Shown: positions 49,669 to 59,385, counted from the first letter of the stretch. The stretch: DNA of 64,000 nucleotides from Actinomadura barringtoniae (GCF_017573505.1 NZ_JAGEOJ010000012.1:1-64000); one strand, 5' to 3'. The notes: a model not told the origin generated them from the sequence alone. Made by a program: numbers and translations.

Positions 49669-52600
49669 CGGGTCTCTCCTCTATTTTCCTGGAAGGTGTA
49701 CGAACCGGAGCCGACGTCATGCGCGGCTCCGCTCGGCAGCGTGACCTTGGCGGTGGCGCCGACCGGGACGTCGACCTTCACCTTCAGCGGGCCGGACGAA
49801 CGGTCCCAGCGCACCCGCACCGGGCCGTGCGGCGTCTGCGTCGTCGCGTCCACCCACTTCAGGTCGCCGAGCGGGTGCGGGGTGATCGAGATGCGGTCGT
49901 AGCCGGGCGAGGCCTGCTGGATGCCGGCCAGGTCGTCGTAGAACCACTCGCCGATCGCGCCGCCCAGGAACACGTGGTCACGGGAGCGCGCGTCGGTGTC
50001 CCAGCGCTCCCACAGCGTGGTCGCGCCGTTGCCCAGCCAGTAGCCCCAGCTCGGGTAGGTGCGCTGGTCGGCGACCTTGTAGGCCAGCTCGCCCTGACCG
50101 CGCTTGGTCAGCTCGGTGAGCAGGTACTTGGTGCCGAGCGCGCCGGTGTTCAGGTGGTTGCCGCGGTCGGTGATGTCGCGGACGAGACGGGTGGTGAGGG
50201 CCTGCTCGGACTCCTTGGGCGCCAGGCCGAGGGCCAGCGAGATCAGCGTCGAGGTCTGGCGGTAGCCCGGGTCGGTCTTGGTGACGTAGGCGTCGCCGCG
50301 CAGGAAAGCCTTGTTGTAGGCGTCCCGCATCTTCGCCGCCTCGCCCCGGAACCGGGCCGCGTCGTCGGCGGCGCCGAGGACCTGCGCCACGTCGGCGATG
50401 ATCATCGAGTTGGAGTAGGTGTAGGCCGTCCCGGCCAGCCGCATGTCCTCGGGGGTGTTGCCGCCGTACCCGGGCGCCAGATAGTCGTTCAGCGTGCTCG
50501 GGTACAGGCCCTCGGAGTCGGCCCGCTTCAGCCAGCCGTCCAGGTACTTCTTCATCGCCGGGTAGTTGTCGGCGAGAAGGTCCTTGTCCCCGTACCGCTG
50601 GTACATCAGCCACGGGATCACGGTGAACGAGGCGTGCCACGGCGGCGCGTGCCAGCCCGCTCCGAGGCCCCAGCCGTTGTCGGGCACGATCGCCGGGACG
50701 AGCCCGTCGGAGCCCTGGCTGTCGCGGTGGTCGGTCATCCACTTGGTGAACGGGCGGCGCAGGTCGAACTCCGACATCTGCATCTCGGCCATCAGCTGGG
50801 CGTCGCCGGTCCAGCCGTTCTTCTCGTACATCGGGGTGTCGGTCGGGATGCCGTGCCAGTTGTTGACCACGGTCTGCCGGGTGGCCGCGTTGATCTGGTC
50901 GAACATGGCGTTGGAGCTGCGGAACGTGCCGACCGAGCGCAGGTCGGTGTGCACCTCGCGGCCGTCCAGGTCGGCGGCGGTCGGGGCGTCGCCCGGCCAG
51001 CCGGTCACCTCGACGTACTGGAAGCCCTTGTAGCTGTAGCGCGACTCCCACGTCTCGGTGCCCGAGCGGCCGGCGAGGGTGTACTCGTCGGTCTGGAAGC
51101 GCCCGGTGACGTTGCCGTTGGAGTCCTGCACGGTCCCGTCGGCGTTCAGCTTCTCGCCGTACTTCAGCTTGATCGTGGCGCCCGCCGGGCCGTGCGTGCG
51201 GATGCGCGCCCAGCCCGCGATGTTGGTGGGGAGCTTGAAGACGTACGTGCCCGCCTTGGGGCTGGTCACCGCGGTCGGGCGGAGGGTGCCGGTGACCTTG
51301 ATGGGCTCGTGCTCTTCGGGAACGACGTTGGAGGTGGGAGCGGTCAGGGCCGCGGCGGGCTTCCAGGAGCCGGAGTCGAAGCCGGGCTTGTCCCAGCCGG
51401 GCTTCTCCTCGCGGGCGTCGTAGCTCTCGCCGCCGTAGAGGGAGTCGTAGCGGACCGGGCCCTCGGCGTAGCGCCACTGACCGTCGGTGGCGATCGTCTG
51501 CGAGGAGCCGTCGGTGTAGGTGACGACGAGCTGGGCGAGCAGGCGCGGCTCAGCGGTCCAGGGCGTCTTGTTCCAGTTCCAGACGTTCTCCTGGGTCATG
51601 CCGTAGAAGCCGCGTCCGAGGCGGGCGCCGATGGCGTTGCCGCCGTTGCGGAGCATCTTGGTGACGTCGTGGGTGACGTACTCGACGCGCTTGTCGTAGC
51701 GGGTGAAGCCGGGGGCGAGGACCTCGTCGCCAACGCGCTTTCCGTTCAGGCTGAGCTCGGCGTAACCGGCGCCCGCCGCGTACAGGCGTGCCTTGGCGAC
51801 CTTCTTGCCGGAGAGGGTGAAGTCGCGGCGCAGCAACGGCTCGGGCAGCGTGGGCTTCTCGGGGACGACCTTGCCCCAGGGGCCGCTCCCCCACGCCGCC
51901 AGCACCTTGGCCGCCGACCAGGCGGCGTCGTCGAAGTCGGCCGCCTTCCAGTCCCCGGCCGGTTCCTTGTCGGCGGCCTTCCACGAGCCGTCGGTGTCGA
52001 CGTTCTTGCCGGACAGCTCCAGGCGGCCGAACATGCCCGCCGGGCTCTCCTTGCCGTTGGTGGCCTTGACCGCGATCACGTTGCGGCCCTGGCGGAGCGC
52101 GGAGGCGACGTCGACGACGATCGGGCGCCGCCAGTTCTCCTGCGCGGGGTCGGGTTCGCGGCCGCCGACCTCTCTGCCGTTCACCCAGGCGGTGAAGCCG
52201 TCGTCGGCGCTCATCGTCAGGCGGGCGGTCTGCGGCACCGTCGCCACGTCGAACGAGCCGCGGAAGTAGCGGTCGCCCGCCGGGGCGCTGCTGGTCGGGT
52301 CGCCCTCGGGGAACCAGATCCAGTTGGTCCCGTTCAGGTCGGGCGTGGAGGTCTGCGTGGGCGGGGCGCCGATCCACGAGCCCTTCCAGCCGCCCGTCGC
52401 GAGCGCGGTCTCGAACCACGCCTGGTCGGACCAGCCGGTCCAGCGCCCGTCGGCGCCCGCGACCTTGACCTTCCAGAAGTAGCGGGTGGCGGGGGTGAGG
52501 GCGGGCCCGGTGTAGCGGACGTCGTACGAGCGGTCGCTCTTCACCTCGCCCGAGTCCCACAGCGTGCGGCCGCCGGCCGACATCGTGATCCGGTAGGCGG

Positions 52601-52850
52601 TCTGGCGCTGCCCGCGTTCGGACGACCGGAGCACCCAGCCCAGGCGGGGCTTGGCCTCACCGATCGACAGCGGATCGGTGGCGTGCTCGGTCTCCAGGTC
52701 GGTGATGCGCAGGGCGTCCCGTGCCGCGGCGTGCGCCGGTACGGCGACCAGAGAGGCGACGACCACCCCGGAGGTGGCGGCGGCGACGGCCGCGCGAGGT
52801 CTCACGCGCCGGGGGCTCACGCGCCGGGGTCTCACGCGTCGGGGTCTCAC
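49665..52850 (-). CDS. Secreted alpha-L-rhamnosidase, GH78 with CBM67-like module
   Basis: About 1061 aa, close in size and layout to Streptomyces SaRha78A. Signal peptide (VAAATSGVVVASLVAVPAHA); Fn3-like (PRLGWVLRSSERGQRQTAYRI, WDSGEV); a CBM67-like rhamnose-binding sandwich (NWIWFPEGDP, FRGSFDVATVPQTARLTMSADDGFTAWVNG); sandwich D (AGAGYAELSLNGKRVGD); six-hairpin barrel with IPTDTPMYEKNGWTGDAQLM, where Asp and Glu are the expected catalytic acids; C-terminal sandwich. The start is uncertain: a 15-bp tandem repeat offers GTG codons at 52850, 52835, 52820 and 52805, all in frame. 52850 overlaps the rhaI stop as GTGA and is chosen; 52805 gives a more ordinary signal peptide. Confidence 0.92.
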   Translation of the reverse strand: MRPRRVRPRRVSPRRVRPRAAVAAATSGVVVASLVAVPAHAAARDALRITDLETEHATDPLSIGEAKPRLGWVLRSSERGQRQTAYRITMSAGGRTLWDSGEVKSDRSYDVRYTGPALTPATRYFWKVKVAGADGRWTGWSDQAWFETALATGGWKGSWIGAPPTQTSTPDLNGTNWIWFPEGDPTSSAPAGDRYFRGSFDVATVPQTARLTMSADDGFTAWVNGREVGGREPDPAQENWRRPIVVDVASALRQGRNVIAVKATNGKESPAGMFGRLELSGKNVDTDGSWKAADKEPAGDWKAADFDDAAWSAAKVLAAWGSGPWGKVVPEKPTLPEPLLRRDFTLSGKKVAKARLYAAGAGYAELSLNGKRVGDEVLAPGFTRYDKRVEYVTHDVTKMLRNGGNAIGARLGRGFYGMTQENVWNWNKTPWTAEPRLLAQLVVTYTDGSSQTIATDGQWRYAEGPVRYDSLYGGESYDAREEKPGWDKPGFDSGSWKPAAALTAPTSNVVPEEHEPIKVTGTLRPTAVTSPKAGTYVFKLPTNIAGWARIRTHGPAGATIKLKYGEKLNADGTVQDSNGNVTGRFQTDEYTLAGRSGTETWESRYSYKGFQYVEVTGWPGDAPTAADLDGREVHTDLRSVGTFRSSNAMFDQINAATRQTVVNNWHGIPTDTPMYEKNGWTGDAQLMAEMQMSEFDLRRPFTKWMTDHRDSQGSDGLVPAIVPDNGWGLGAGWHAPPWHASFTVIPWLMYQRYGDKDLLADNYPAMKKYLDGWLKRADSEGLYPSTLNDYLAPGYGGNTPEDMRLAGTAYTYSNSMIIADVAQVLGAADDAARFRGEAAKMRDAYNKAFLRGDAYVTKTDPGYRQTSTLISLALGLAPKESEQALTTRLVRDITDRGNHLNTGALGTKYLLTELTKRGQGELAYKVADQRTYPSWGYWLGNGATTLWERWDTDARSRDHVFLGGAIGEWFYDDLAGIQQASPGYDRISITPHPLGDLKWVDATTQTPHGPVRVRWDRSSGPLKVKVDVPVGATAKVTLPSGAAHDVGSGSYTFQENRGETR

Positions 52851-52860
52851 GCGCCCCACC
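52801..52860 (-). repeat. 4 x 15-bp array: rhaI stops and GH78 starts in one unit
   Basis: Four contiguous units of CTCACGCGCCGGGGT type (plus strand) start at 52801, 52816, 52831 and 52846. On the minus strand each unit carries TGA in the rhaI frame and an overlapping GTG in the GH78 frame (GTGA). The period is a multiple of three, so all four TGAs and all four GTGs stay in frame. Confidence 0.93.
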
Positions 52861-54013
52861 CCGCGGCCTGGCCGTCCTTGCGCTCGTCGATGACGCGCTC
52901 GAGGTAGCCAGAGGCCCGGTACGCGGCGATCGGATCGGCGTGCAGGCCCATCTCCTCGCGCAGCTCGGCCAGCAGCGGGCGCACGTCGGTGTTGTAGGCG
53001 TCCATGTAGACCGCGTTCGCGCCCAGCACGTCACCGGCGTTCTGCGCGGCGCGCAGCGCGTCCACGTCGACCAGCAGCGCCTTGGCGGTGGCCTCCTGCA
53101 CGTTCATCACCGAGCGGATCTGGCCCTGGATCTTCGGCTCGATGTTGTGGCACTGGTCGAGCATGAACGCCACGCCCGTCGCCGGGTCGTACCCGCCGCC
53201 CCGCACCACCTCGTGCATGATCCGGAACAGCTGGAACGGGTCGGCCGCGCCCACCATCAGGTCGTCGTCGGCGTAGAAGCGGGAGTTGAAGTCGAAGCCG
53301 CCGAGCTTCCCCTCGCGCAGCAGGAACGCCACGATGAACTCGATGTTGGTGCCCGGCGCGTGGTGGCCGGTGTCGACGACGACCTGTGCCTTGGGGCCGA
53401 GCTTCAGGCAGTGGGCGTACGAGGTGCCCCAGTCCGGCAGGTCGGTGGCGTAGAACGCGGGCTCGAACAGCTTGTACTCCAGCAGGAACCGCTGGTCGTC
53501 GCCGAGCCGCTCGTACACCGCCGCCAGCGCCTCGGCCATCCGGTCCTGCCGGGCGCGCAGGTCGTCCTGGCCGGGGTAGTTGGTGCCGTCGGAGAACCAC
53601 AGCTTCAGGTCGTTCGAGCCGACCTCGTCCATGATGTCGACGCACGCCAGCAGGTGCCCGAGTGCCTTCTTGCGGATCGCCGGGTCGGGGTTGGTGACGC
53701 TGCCCAGCATGTAGTCGTCGTCCTGGAAGACGTTGGTGTTGACCGCCCCGATGCGCACCCCCTTGTCGCGGGCGTGCGCGGCGAGCGCGGCGTAGTCGTC
53801 GACGGCGTCCCAGGGGATGTGGATCGCGACCGAGGGGGCGACGCCGGTGTAGCGGTGCACCTGGGCGGCATCGTCGATCTTCTCCTGCGGGGTGCGGGGC
53901 ACGCCCGCCTGAGCGAAGACCTTGAACCGGGTGCCGGAGTTCCCGTACGCCCACGAGGGGGTCTCGATGTGCTGGCGGCGCAGGGCGTCCTTCACCGCGC
54001 TGATGTCTGTCAC
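52847..54013 (-). CDS. rhaI: L-rhamnose isomerase
   Basis: 388 aa, the length of the Rhizobium/Streptomyces-type enzyme and not the E. coli RhaA type. It converts L-rhamnose to L-rhamnulose in the cytoplasm. Xylose-isomerase-like barrel segments: VHRYTGVAPSVAIHIPWD, IGAVNTNVFQDDDYMLGS, LEYKLFEPAFYATDLPDW (metal-binding Glu), VDTGHHAPGTNIE (His), and FNSRFYADDDLMVGAADPF. GTG 54013 has GGAG about 10 nt upstream. It lies downstream of rhaM and overlaps the next GH78 by 4 nt inside a 15-bp repeat. Confidence 0.94.
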   Translation of the reverse strand: MTDISAVKDALRRQHIETPSWAYGNSGTRFKVFAQAGVPRTPQEKIDDAAQVHRYTGVAPSVAIHIPWDAVDDYAALAAHARDKGVRIGAVNTNVFQDDDYMLGSVTNPDPAIRKKALGHLLACVDIMDEVGSNDLKLWFSDGTNYPGQDDLRARQDRMAEALAAVYERLGDDQRFLLEYKLFEPAFYATDLPDWGTSYAHCLKLGPKAQVVVDTGHHAPGTNIEFIVAFLLREGKLGGFDFNSRFYADDDLMVGAADPFQLFRIMHEVVRGGGYDPATGVAFMLDQCHNIEPKIQGQIRSVMNVQEATAKALLVDVDALRAAQNAGDVLGANAVYMDAYNTDVRPLLAELREEMGLHADPIAAYRASGYLERVIDERKDGQAAGWGA

Positions 54014-54033
54014 GGTCGTGCGTCTCCGATCTT

Positions 54034-54096
54034 CTAGTCCAGGTGGAAGATCTGCTGGTCGAAGTGGAAGACCTGCTAGTCGAGGTGGAAGACCTC
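54034..54096 (-). repeat. 3 x 21-bp array covering the rhaM stop codon
   Basis: Three contiguous 21-bp units at 54076-54096, 54055-54075 and 54034-54054. Read on in the rhaM frame they encode EVFHLD-stop, QVFHFDQ and QIFHLD-stop. The last seven codons of rhaM have thus been copied twice downstream, with the middle TAG changed to CAG. Confidence 0.92.
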
Positions 54097-54393
54097 GGTG
54101 AGCGGCCGCATCCCCTCGTCGGGGCGGCCGTCCAGGTCCTCGAAGAACGGCGCCATCTCCGCCTGCCAGCGGGCGTTGACGTCGGTACGGGCCATCCCGG
54201 CCTGAGCGGCCTCGAGGTCGTCGGTCTCGAAGTAACCGACCAGCAGGCCGTCGTCACGCAGGAAGAGCGAGTAGTTGTGCCATCCGGTGTCGCGGAGGGC
54301 GGCGAGCATGTCGGGCCAGACCGCCTGGTGGCGTCGCTTGTACTCCTCCAGGCGGTCCTGCCTGACCTTCAGCAGAAAACAGACCCGCTGCAT
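54076..54393 (-). CDS. rhaM: L-rhamnose mutarotase
   Basis: 105 aa, normal length for RhaM/RhaU. It interconverts alpha and beta anomers of L-rhamnose so that the isomerase gets its preferred form. Family features: VCFLLKVRQDRLEEYKRRHQAVWPDMLAALRDTGWHNYSLFL with the catalytic His, VGYFETDD, and the C-terminal MRPLTEVFHLD. ATG 54393 has GGAGG 3-4 nt upstream. Upstream lies only a 56-bp gap, mostly filled by the dispersed double-hairpin repeat. Confidence 0.94.
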   Translation of the reverse strand: MQRVCFLLKVRQDRLEEYKRRHQAVWPDMLAALRDTGWHNYSLFLRDDGLLVGYFETDDLEAAQAGMARTDVNARWQAEMAPFFEDLDGRPDEGMRPLTEVFHLD

Positions 54394-54405
54394 GTTCCTC
54401 CCGAG

Positions 54406-54450
54406 GGGGGGACGACCCCCCACGCCCCCCCGACCGACTTCGTCGGCATT
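54406..54450. repeat. 45-bp double-hairpin dispersed repeat, copy B (intergenic)
   Basis: It matches copy A (7464-7508) at 40 of 45 positions. It abuts the stop codon of rhaS (54452-54450) on one side and ends 12 bp before the rhaM start codon on the other, so it forms the rhaS-rhaM spacer and could fold in the transcript. Confidence 0.85.
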
Positions 54451-55532
54451 TAGAAGTGGAACTCGTCGATGTTCTTGGCATCGAAGACGGTCGGCGGGCC
54501 GAGGATCACCTCGCCGTCGGCGCCGATGGTGCGGTCACCGAGCTTGCCGGCCTTGAACGTCTGGCCCTGGGCGCCGGTGATCTGCCCGGACGAGAGCGCG
54601 GCGGCGGCGTAGGAGGCCAGGTAGCCGAGGTCCTTGGGGTTCCAGAGCGCGAACTGCTTGACCGTGCCGTCCTTGACGAACTTGCGCATCTGGTCGGGCG
54701 TGCCGAGGCCGGTCACCGCGACCTTGCCCTTGTACTTGGAGCCGGAGATGTAGCGGGCCGCGGCGGCGATGCCGACCGTGGTCGGGGCGATGATGCCCTT
54801 CAGGTTCGGGTAGGCCTGCAGCAGTCCCTGGGTCTGCTGGAACGACTTCTGGTCGTCGTCGTCACCGTAGGCGACCTTGACGAGCTTCAGCCCAGAGTAC
54901 TCGGGCTTCTTCAGCTCGTCCTGCATGAACTTGATCCAGGTGTTCTGGTTGGTGGCGTTGGCCGTCGCGGACAGGATCGCGATGTCGCCCTTGCCGCCGA
55001 GCTGCTCGGACACCATCTTGATCTGACTGCGGCCGATCTCCTCCGAGCTCGCCTGGTTGATGAACAGGTTGCGGCAGTCCTTGGCGGTGTCGGAGTCGTA
55101 CGCGACGATCTTGATCTTCTTGGCCATGGCCTGCTTGAGCGGGCCGCACACCGCGTTCTCGTCGTTGGCCGCGATGAGGATGGCGTCGTGCTGCTGCTGG
55201 ATCAGGGTGTTGATGTAGGAGACCTGCGAGGAGGCCGAGGCGTCGGACGGGCCGACCTCCTTGGCCGACCCGCTGAACTCGCCGGCCGCGGCGATGCCCG
55301 CGTCGTCGACGATCTTCTCGTACGGGTTGTTGACCTGCTTGGGCAGGAACGCCAGCTTCAGGCCCTTCTTCAGGGGCGCGTTCGGGTCGGCCTTGGCGGT
55401 GGCGCCCGCGGGGGCCGCACCGCCGGAGTCTTCGGAGGACTTCTTGGTGGTGCCGCCGCACGCGGCGAGACCGAGGGCCAGCGCTGTGGCGGTGGCGAGG
55501 GCGCGTACGGGCATGCGCGATCGAACGGTCAT
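54450..55532 (-). CDS. rhaS: Rhamnose ABC transporter substrate-binding lipoprotein
   Basis: 360-aa CUT2-type binding protein. N-terminal signal with lipobox (ALALGLAAC), then a Ser/Ala/Gly linker and a PBP type-1 fold (LAFLPKQVNNPYEKIVDDAGIAAAGEF, NTLIQQQHDAILIAANDENAV, KIVAYDSDTAKDCRNLFINQAS, GLLQAYPNLKGIIAPTTVGIAAAARY). This is the RhaS pattern of rhizobial and actinobacterial rhamnose importers. ATG 55532 has AAAGG about 8 nt upstream. Last gene of rhaTPQS. Confidence 0.92.
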   Translation of the reverse strand: MTVRSRMPVRALATATALALGLAACGGTTKKSSEDSGGAAPAGATAKADPNAPLKKGLKLAFLPKQVNNPYEKIVDDAGIAAAGEFSGSAKEVGPSDASASSQVSYINTLIQQQHDAILIAANDENAVCGPLKQAMAKKIKIVAYDSDTAKDCRNLFINQASSEEIGRSQIKMVSEQLGGKGDIAILSATANATNQNTWIKFMQDELKKPEYSGLKLVKVAYGDDDDQKSFQQTQGLLQAYPNLKGIIAPTTVGIAAAARYISGSKYKGKVAVTGLGTPDQMRKFVKDGTVKQFALWNPKDLGYLASYAAAALSSGQITGAQGQTFKAGKLGDRTIGADGEVILGPPTVFDAKNIDEFHF

Positions 55533-55566
55533 CGTCGTTGCCTTTCAGGGGGTGGGAGAGGGAAGG

Positions 55567-56565
55567 TCAGGGGGTCGCGGCCGCGCCCGCGGCCAGCGCC
55601 TGTCTCCGGTCGCGGATCTCGCGGACTACGGCGATCAGGCGGGGCGTGAGCACGGACACGATGAGCAGCAGGCCGGTGACGATCGACTGGATCTCGGTCG
55701 AGACGTCGTTCAGCATGAGCAGGTTGCGGAGGATGCCGATCAGCAGCACGGCGGCGATGACGCCGCCGAGGGTGCCCTTGCCGCCGTCGAAGTCGACGCC
55801 GCCGAGCAGCACCGCCGCGATCACGGTGAGTTCGAGGCCGAGGCCGTTGTCGGCGCGGGCGCTGCCGTAGCGCAGCGTGAAGACGATGCCGGCGAACCCG
55901 GCGACCAGGCCCGACACCGCGAACAGCACGAGCTTGATCCGCTTGACCCGGATACCGGCGAAGTAGGCGGCGTCCTCCTGGGCGCCGATCGCGAACATCG
56001 CCCGGCCCGCGCCGGTCGCGTGCAGGGTGATGGCGGTGGCGATCGCGAGCACGGCGAAGAACGCGATCGGATAGGGGATGAAGGTGCCGGGGATCGACTT
56101 GGTGGCCAGGTCGGAGTACTGCTGCGGGAACTGCGAGACCGCCTCGGTCCCGAGCGTCACGTACGCCAGCCCCCGGTAGAGGGTCAGCGTGCCGATCGTC
56201 ACCGCCAGCGACGGCAGTCCCAGCCTGGTGACCAGCAGGCCGTTCACCAGCCCGCAGACCAGCCCGACCAGCAGCACCAGCGGGATGATCGTCTCGATCG
56301 ACATGCCGCCGTCCCACAGCTTGCCGGTGAGCGCGCTGCACAGGCCGAGCACCGAGGCGACCGACAGGTCCACCTGGCCGCAGACCACCAGCATCGTCAT
56401 CGGCAGCGCGATCAGCGCGATCTCCGACAGGTCGCCGAGCGCGAACGAGAGGTTGTCGCTGTTGGCGAAGTCCGGGGAGAACCCGGCGCCGGAGGCGAAG
56501 ACCAGGACCAGCAGCAGGGTGACCGCGGTCTCCCAGCGCACGAGGTTGCGGGCCTCAAGCCGCAT
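55567..56565 (-). CDS. rhaQ: Rhamnose ABC transporter permease
   Basis: 332-aa RbsC-family permease with about ten helices. Motifs: VCGQVDLSVASVLGLCSAL, NGLLVTRLGLPSLAVTIGTL, FAIGAQEDAAYFAGIRV and GGVDFDGGKGTLGGVIAAVLL. ATG 56565 overlaps the end of rhaP by 11 nt and has GAGGAGGA upstream. It forms the membrane channel with RhaP. Confidence 0.92.
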   Translation of the reverse strand: MRLEARNLVRWETAVTLLLVLVFASGAGFSPDFANSDNLSFALGDLSEIALIALPMTMLVVCGQVDLSVASVLGLCSALTGKLWDGGMSIETIIPLVLLVGLVCGLVNGLLVTRLGLPSLAVTIGTLTLYRGLAYVTLGTEAVSQFPQQYSDLATKSIPGTFIPYPIAFFAVLAIATAITLHATGAGRAMFAIGAQEDAAYFAGIRVKRIKLVLFAVSGLVAGFAGIVFTLRYGSARADNGLGLELTVIAAVLLGGVDFDGGKGTLGGVIAAVLLIGILRNLLMLNDVSTEIQSIVTGLLLIVSVLTPRLIAVVREIRDRRQALAAGAAATP

Positions 56566-57622
56566 CGCGCGTCCTCCTCATCTTGCGGCCGCGCGCTCTC
56601 AGCACGCGGGTGACGCGCAGCGCCAGCAGGCGGTCGACCGTGATGGCCAGCAGCAGGAGCACGCCGGTGATGGCGTCCTGCCAGAACGGGGTGACCTTCA
56701 GCACCACCAGCACGCTGCCGATGGTGGTGAGCAGCAGGGCGCCGAGCGCGGCGCCGTAGACCGTGCCGGTGCCGCCGACGATGGCGACGCCGCCGACCAC
56801 GACCGCGCTGACGACCTTGAGCTCCCAGCCGTGCGCGGCGTCGGCGACGACCGTGCCGAACCGGGCCAGCCACAGCACTCCGGCGAGGCCCGCCAGGCCG
56901 CCGCTCACCAGGTAGGCGGTCAGCACGCGGCGGCGGATCGGGACGCCCGCCAGGCTCGCGGCCTCGGGACTCGACCCGATGGCGTAGAACTCGCGGCCGG
57001 AGGAGTAGGAGCGCAGGTAGAAGCCGATGACCAGCATCACGAGCACGGTGATGATCGGCAGGTAGGGGATGCCGAGCACCGCGTCGTTGCCGAGGCTGAG
57101 CAGCGCGGACGGCAGGTCGGCCGCGCCGATCTGCTCGCCGTGCGCGATGTAGTGGTCCAGGCCCTGGATCACGTACAGCGTGCCGAGCGTGACGACCAGC
57201 GCCGGGACCTTGCAGAAGCTGACGAGCAGGCCGTTCACCAGCCCGCACGCGAGCCCGATCGCGACGCCGACCAGCGCGATCAGCACCAGGTTGCGGTCGC
57301 CGGACGAGGCGTACTTGCCGCTGACGAACGCGACGAGCCCGACGACCGAGCCGACCGACAGATCGATGTTGCGGGTGACCACGACCATGGTCTGGCCGAC
57401 GGCGAGCAGCGCCAGGATGGAGGCGTTCAGGAAGATGTCCTTGACGCCCTGCTCGGACAGGAAGCGCGGGTTGGCGATCGTGGTGGCGACCACCAGGACG
57501 ATCAGGGCGCCGAGGATGCTGAGCTCGCGGGCGCGCAGCACCATGTCGACCAGGCGGCGGCCGCCTCCGGCGGGTCCGCCCGCGTCGCCCGGCTTGGCCG
57601 GGGACTGGGTGAGCACGGTCAT
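56555..57622 (-). CDS. rhaP: Rhamnose ABC transporter permease
   Basis: 355-aa RbsC-family permease paralogous to RhaQ. Motifs: VVVTRNIDLSVGSVVGLVAFV, NGLLVSFCKVPALVVTLGTL, FYAIGSSPEAASLAGVPIRRR and GGVAIVGGTGTVYGAALGALL. ATG 57622 is chosen because AGGAGG lies 4 nt upstream. That Shine-Dalgarno and the start codon both lie in one arm of a long inverted repeat (57619-57705), so translation of rhaP may be modulated by RNA folding. Confidence 0.92.
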   Translation of the reverse strand: MTVLTQSPAKPGDAGGPAGGGRRLVDMVLRARELSILGALIVLVVATTIANPRFLSEQGVKDIFLNASILALLAVGQTMVVVTRNIDLSVGSVVGLVAFVSGKYASSGDRNLVLIALVGVAIGLACGLVNGLLVSFCKVPALVVTLGTLYVIQGLDHYIAHGEQIGAADLPSALLSLGNDAVLGIPYLPIITVLVMLVIGFYLRSYSSGREFYAIGSSPEAASLAGVPIRRRVLTAYLVSGGLAGLAGVLWLARFGTVVADAAHGWELKVVSAVVVGGVAIVGGTGTVYGAALGALLLTTIGSVLVVLKVTPFWQDAITGVLLLLAITVDRLLALRVTRVLRARGRKMRRTRDAA

Positions 57623-57705
57623 GGGGCCTCCTGGCCTGGACTGAGGAGCGCAGGGAGCGCAGCGACCGGAGTGACGAGGGAAGGCCAGGAGTCGGCGCCC
57701 CATGA
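57619..57705. promoter_or_regulatory. Long inverted repeat burying the rhaP ribosome-binding site
   Basis: TCATGGGG (57619-57626) pairs with CCCCATGA (57698-57705), and CTCCTGGCCT (57628-57637) pairs with AGGCCAGGAG (57682-57691). That is 18 paired bases around a 44-nt loop. In the minus-strand mRNA the proximal arm contains the rhaP Shine-Dalgarno AGGAGG and ATG. The loop repeats GGAGCGCAG/GGAGCGCAG. Confidence 0.7.
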
Positions 57706-57746
57706 CCCGGAGCGGCGGAGCCGCGACCATGAGCACGTCATGTCCT

Positions 57747-59285
<1,539 letters not shown>

Positions 59286-59326
59286 GGCGACCCTCCTCGC
59301 GGGGGGTGTCGAGGACACTTGGATGA

Positions 59327-59336
59327 AAAACGTTTT
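59327..59336. promoter_or_regulatory. LacI-type operator near the rhaT start
   Basis: AAAACGTTTT, a perfect 10-bp palindrome with central CG, extended to ACGTTTTAAC on the right. It lies downstream of the predicted rhaT transcription start, where a bound LacI-type protein would act as a roadblock. The half ACGTTTTAAC recurs at 59440-59449. Confidence 0.7.
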
Positions 59337-59355
59337 AACTCTGACGTTGCGATGG

Positions 59356-59385
59356 ACGCTAGATGTGGGCCACGCCACTCGTCAA
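59356..59385 (-). promoter_or_regulatory. Promoter of the rhaTPQS operon (TTGACG-18-TAGCGT)
   Basis: On the minus strand: -35 TTGACG (59385-59380), 18-bp spacer, -10 TAGCGT (59361-59356). The leader to the rhaT ATG is about 65 nt and contains the operator. Confidence 0.7.

Noticed and set aside
52801..52860. Recombination or attachment site
   Set aside because: It is a simple tandem array inside coding sequence, with no integrase, tRNA or flanking duplication in the window.
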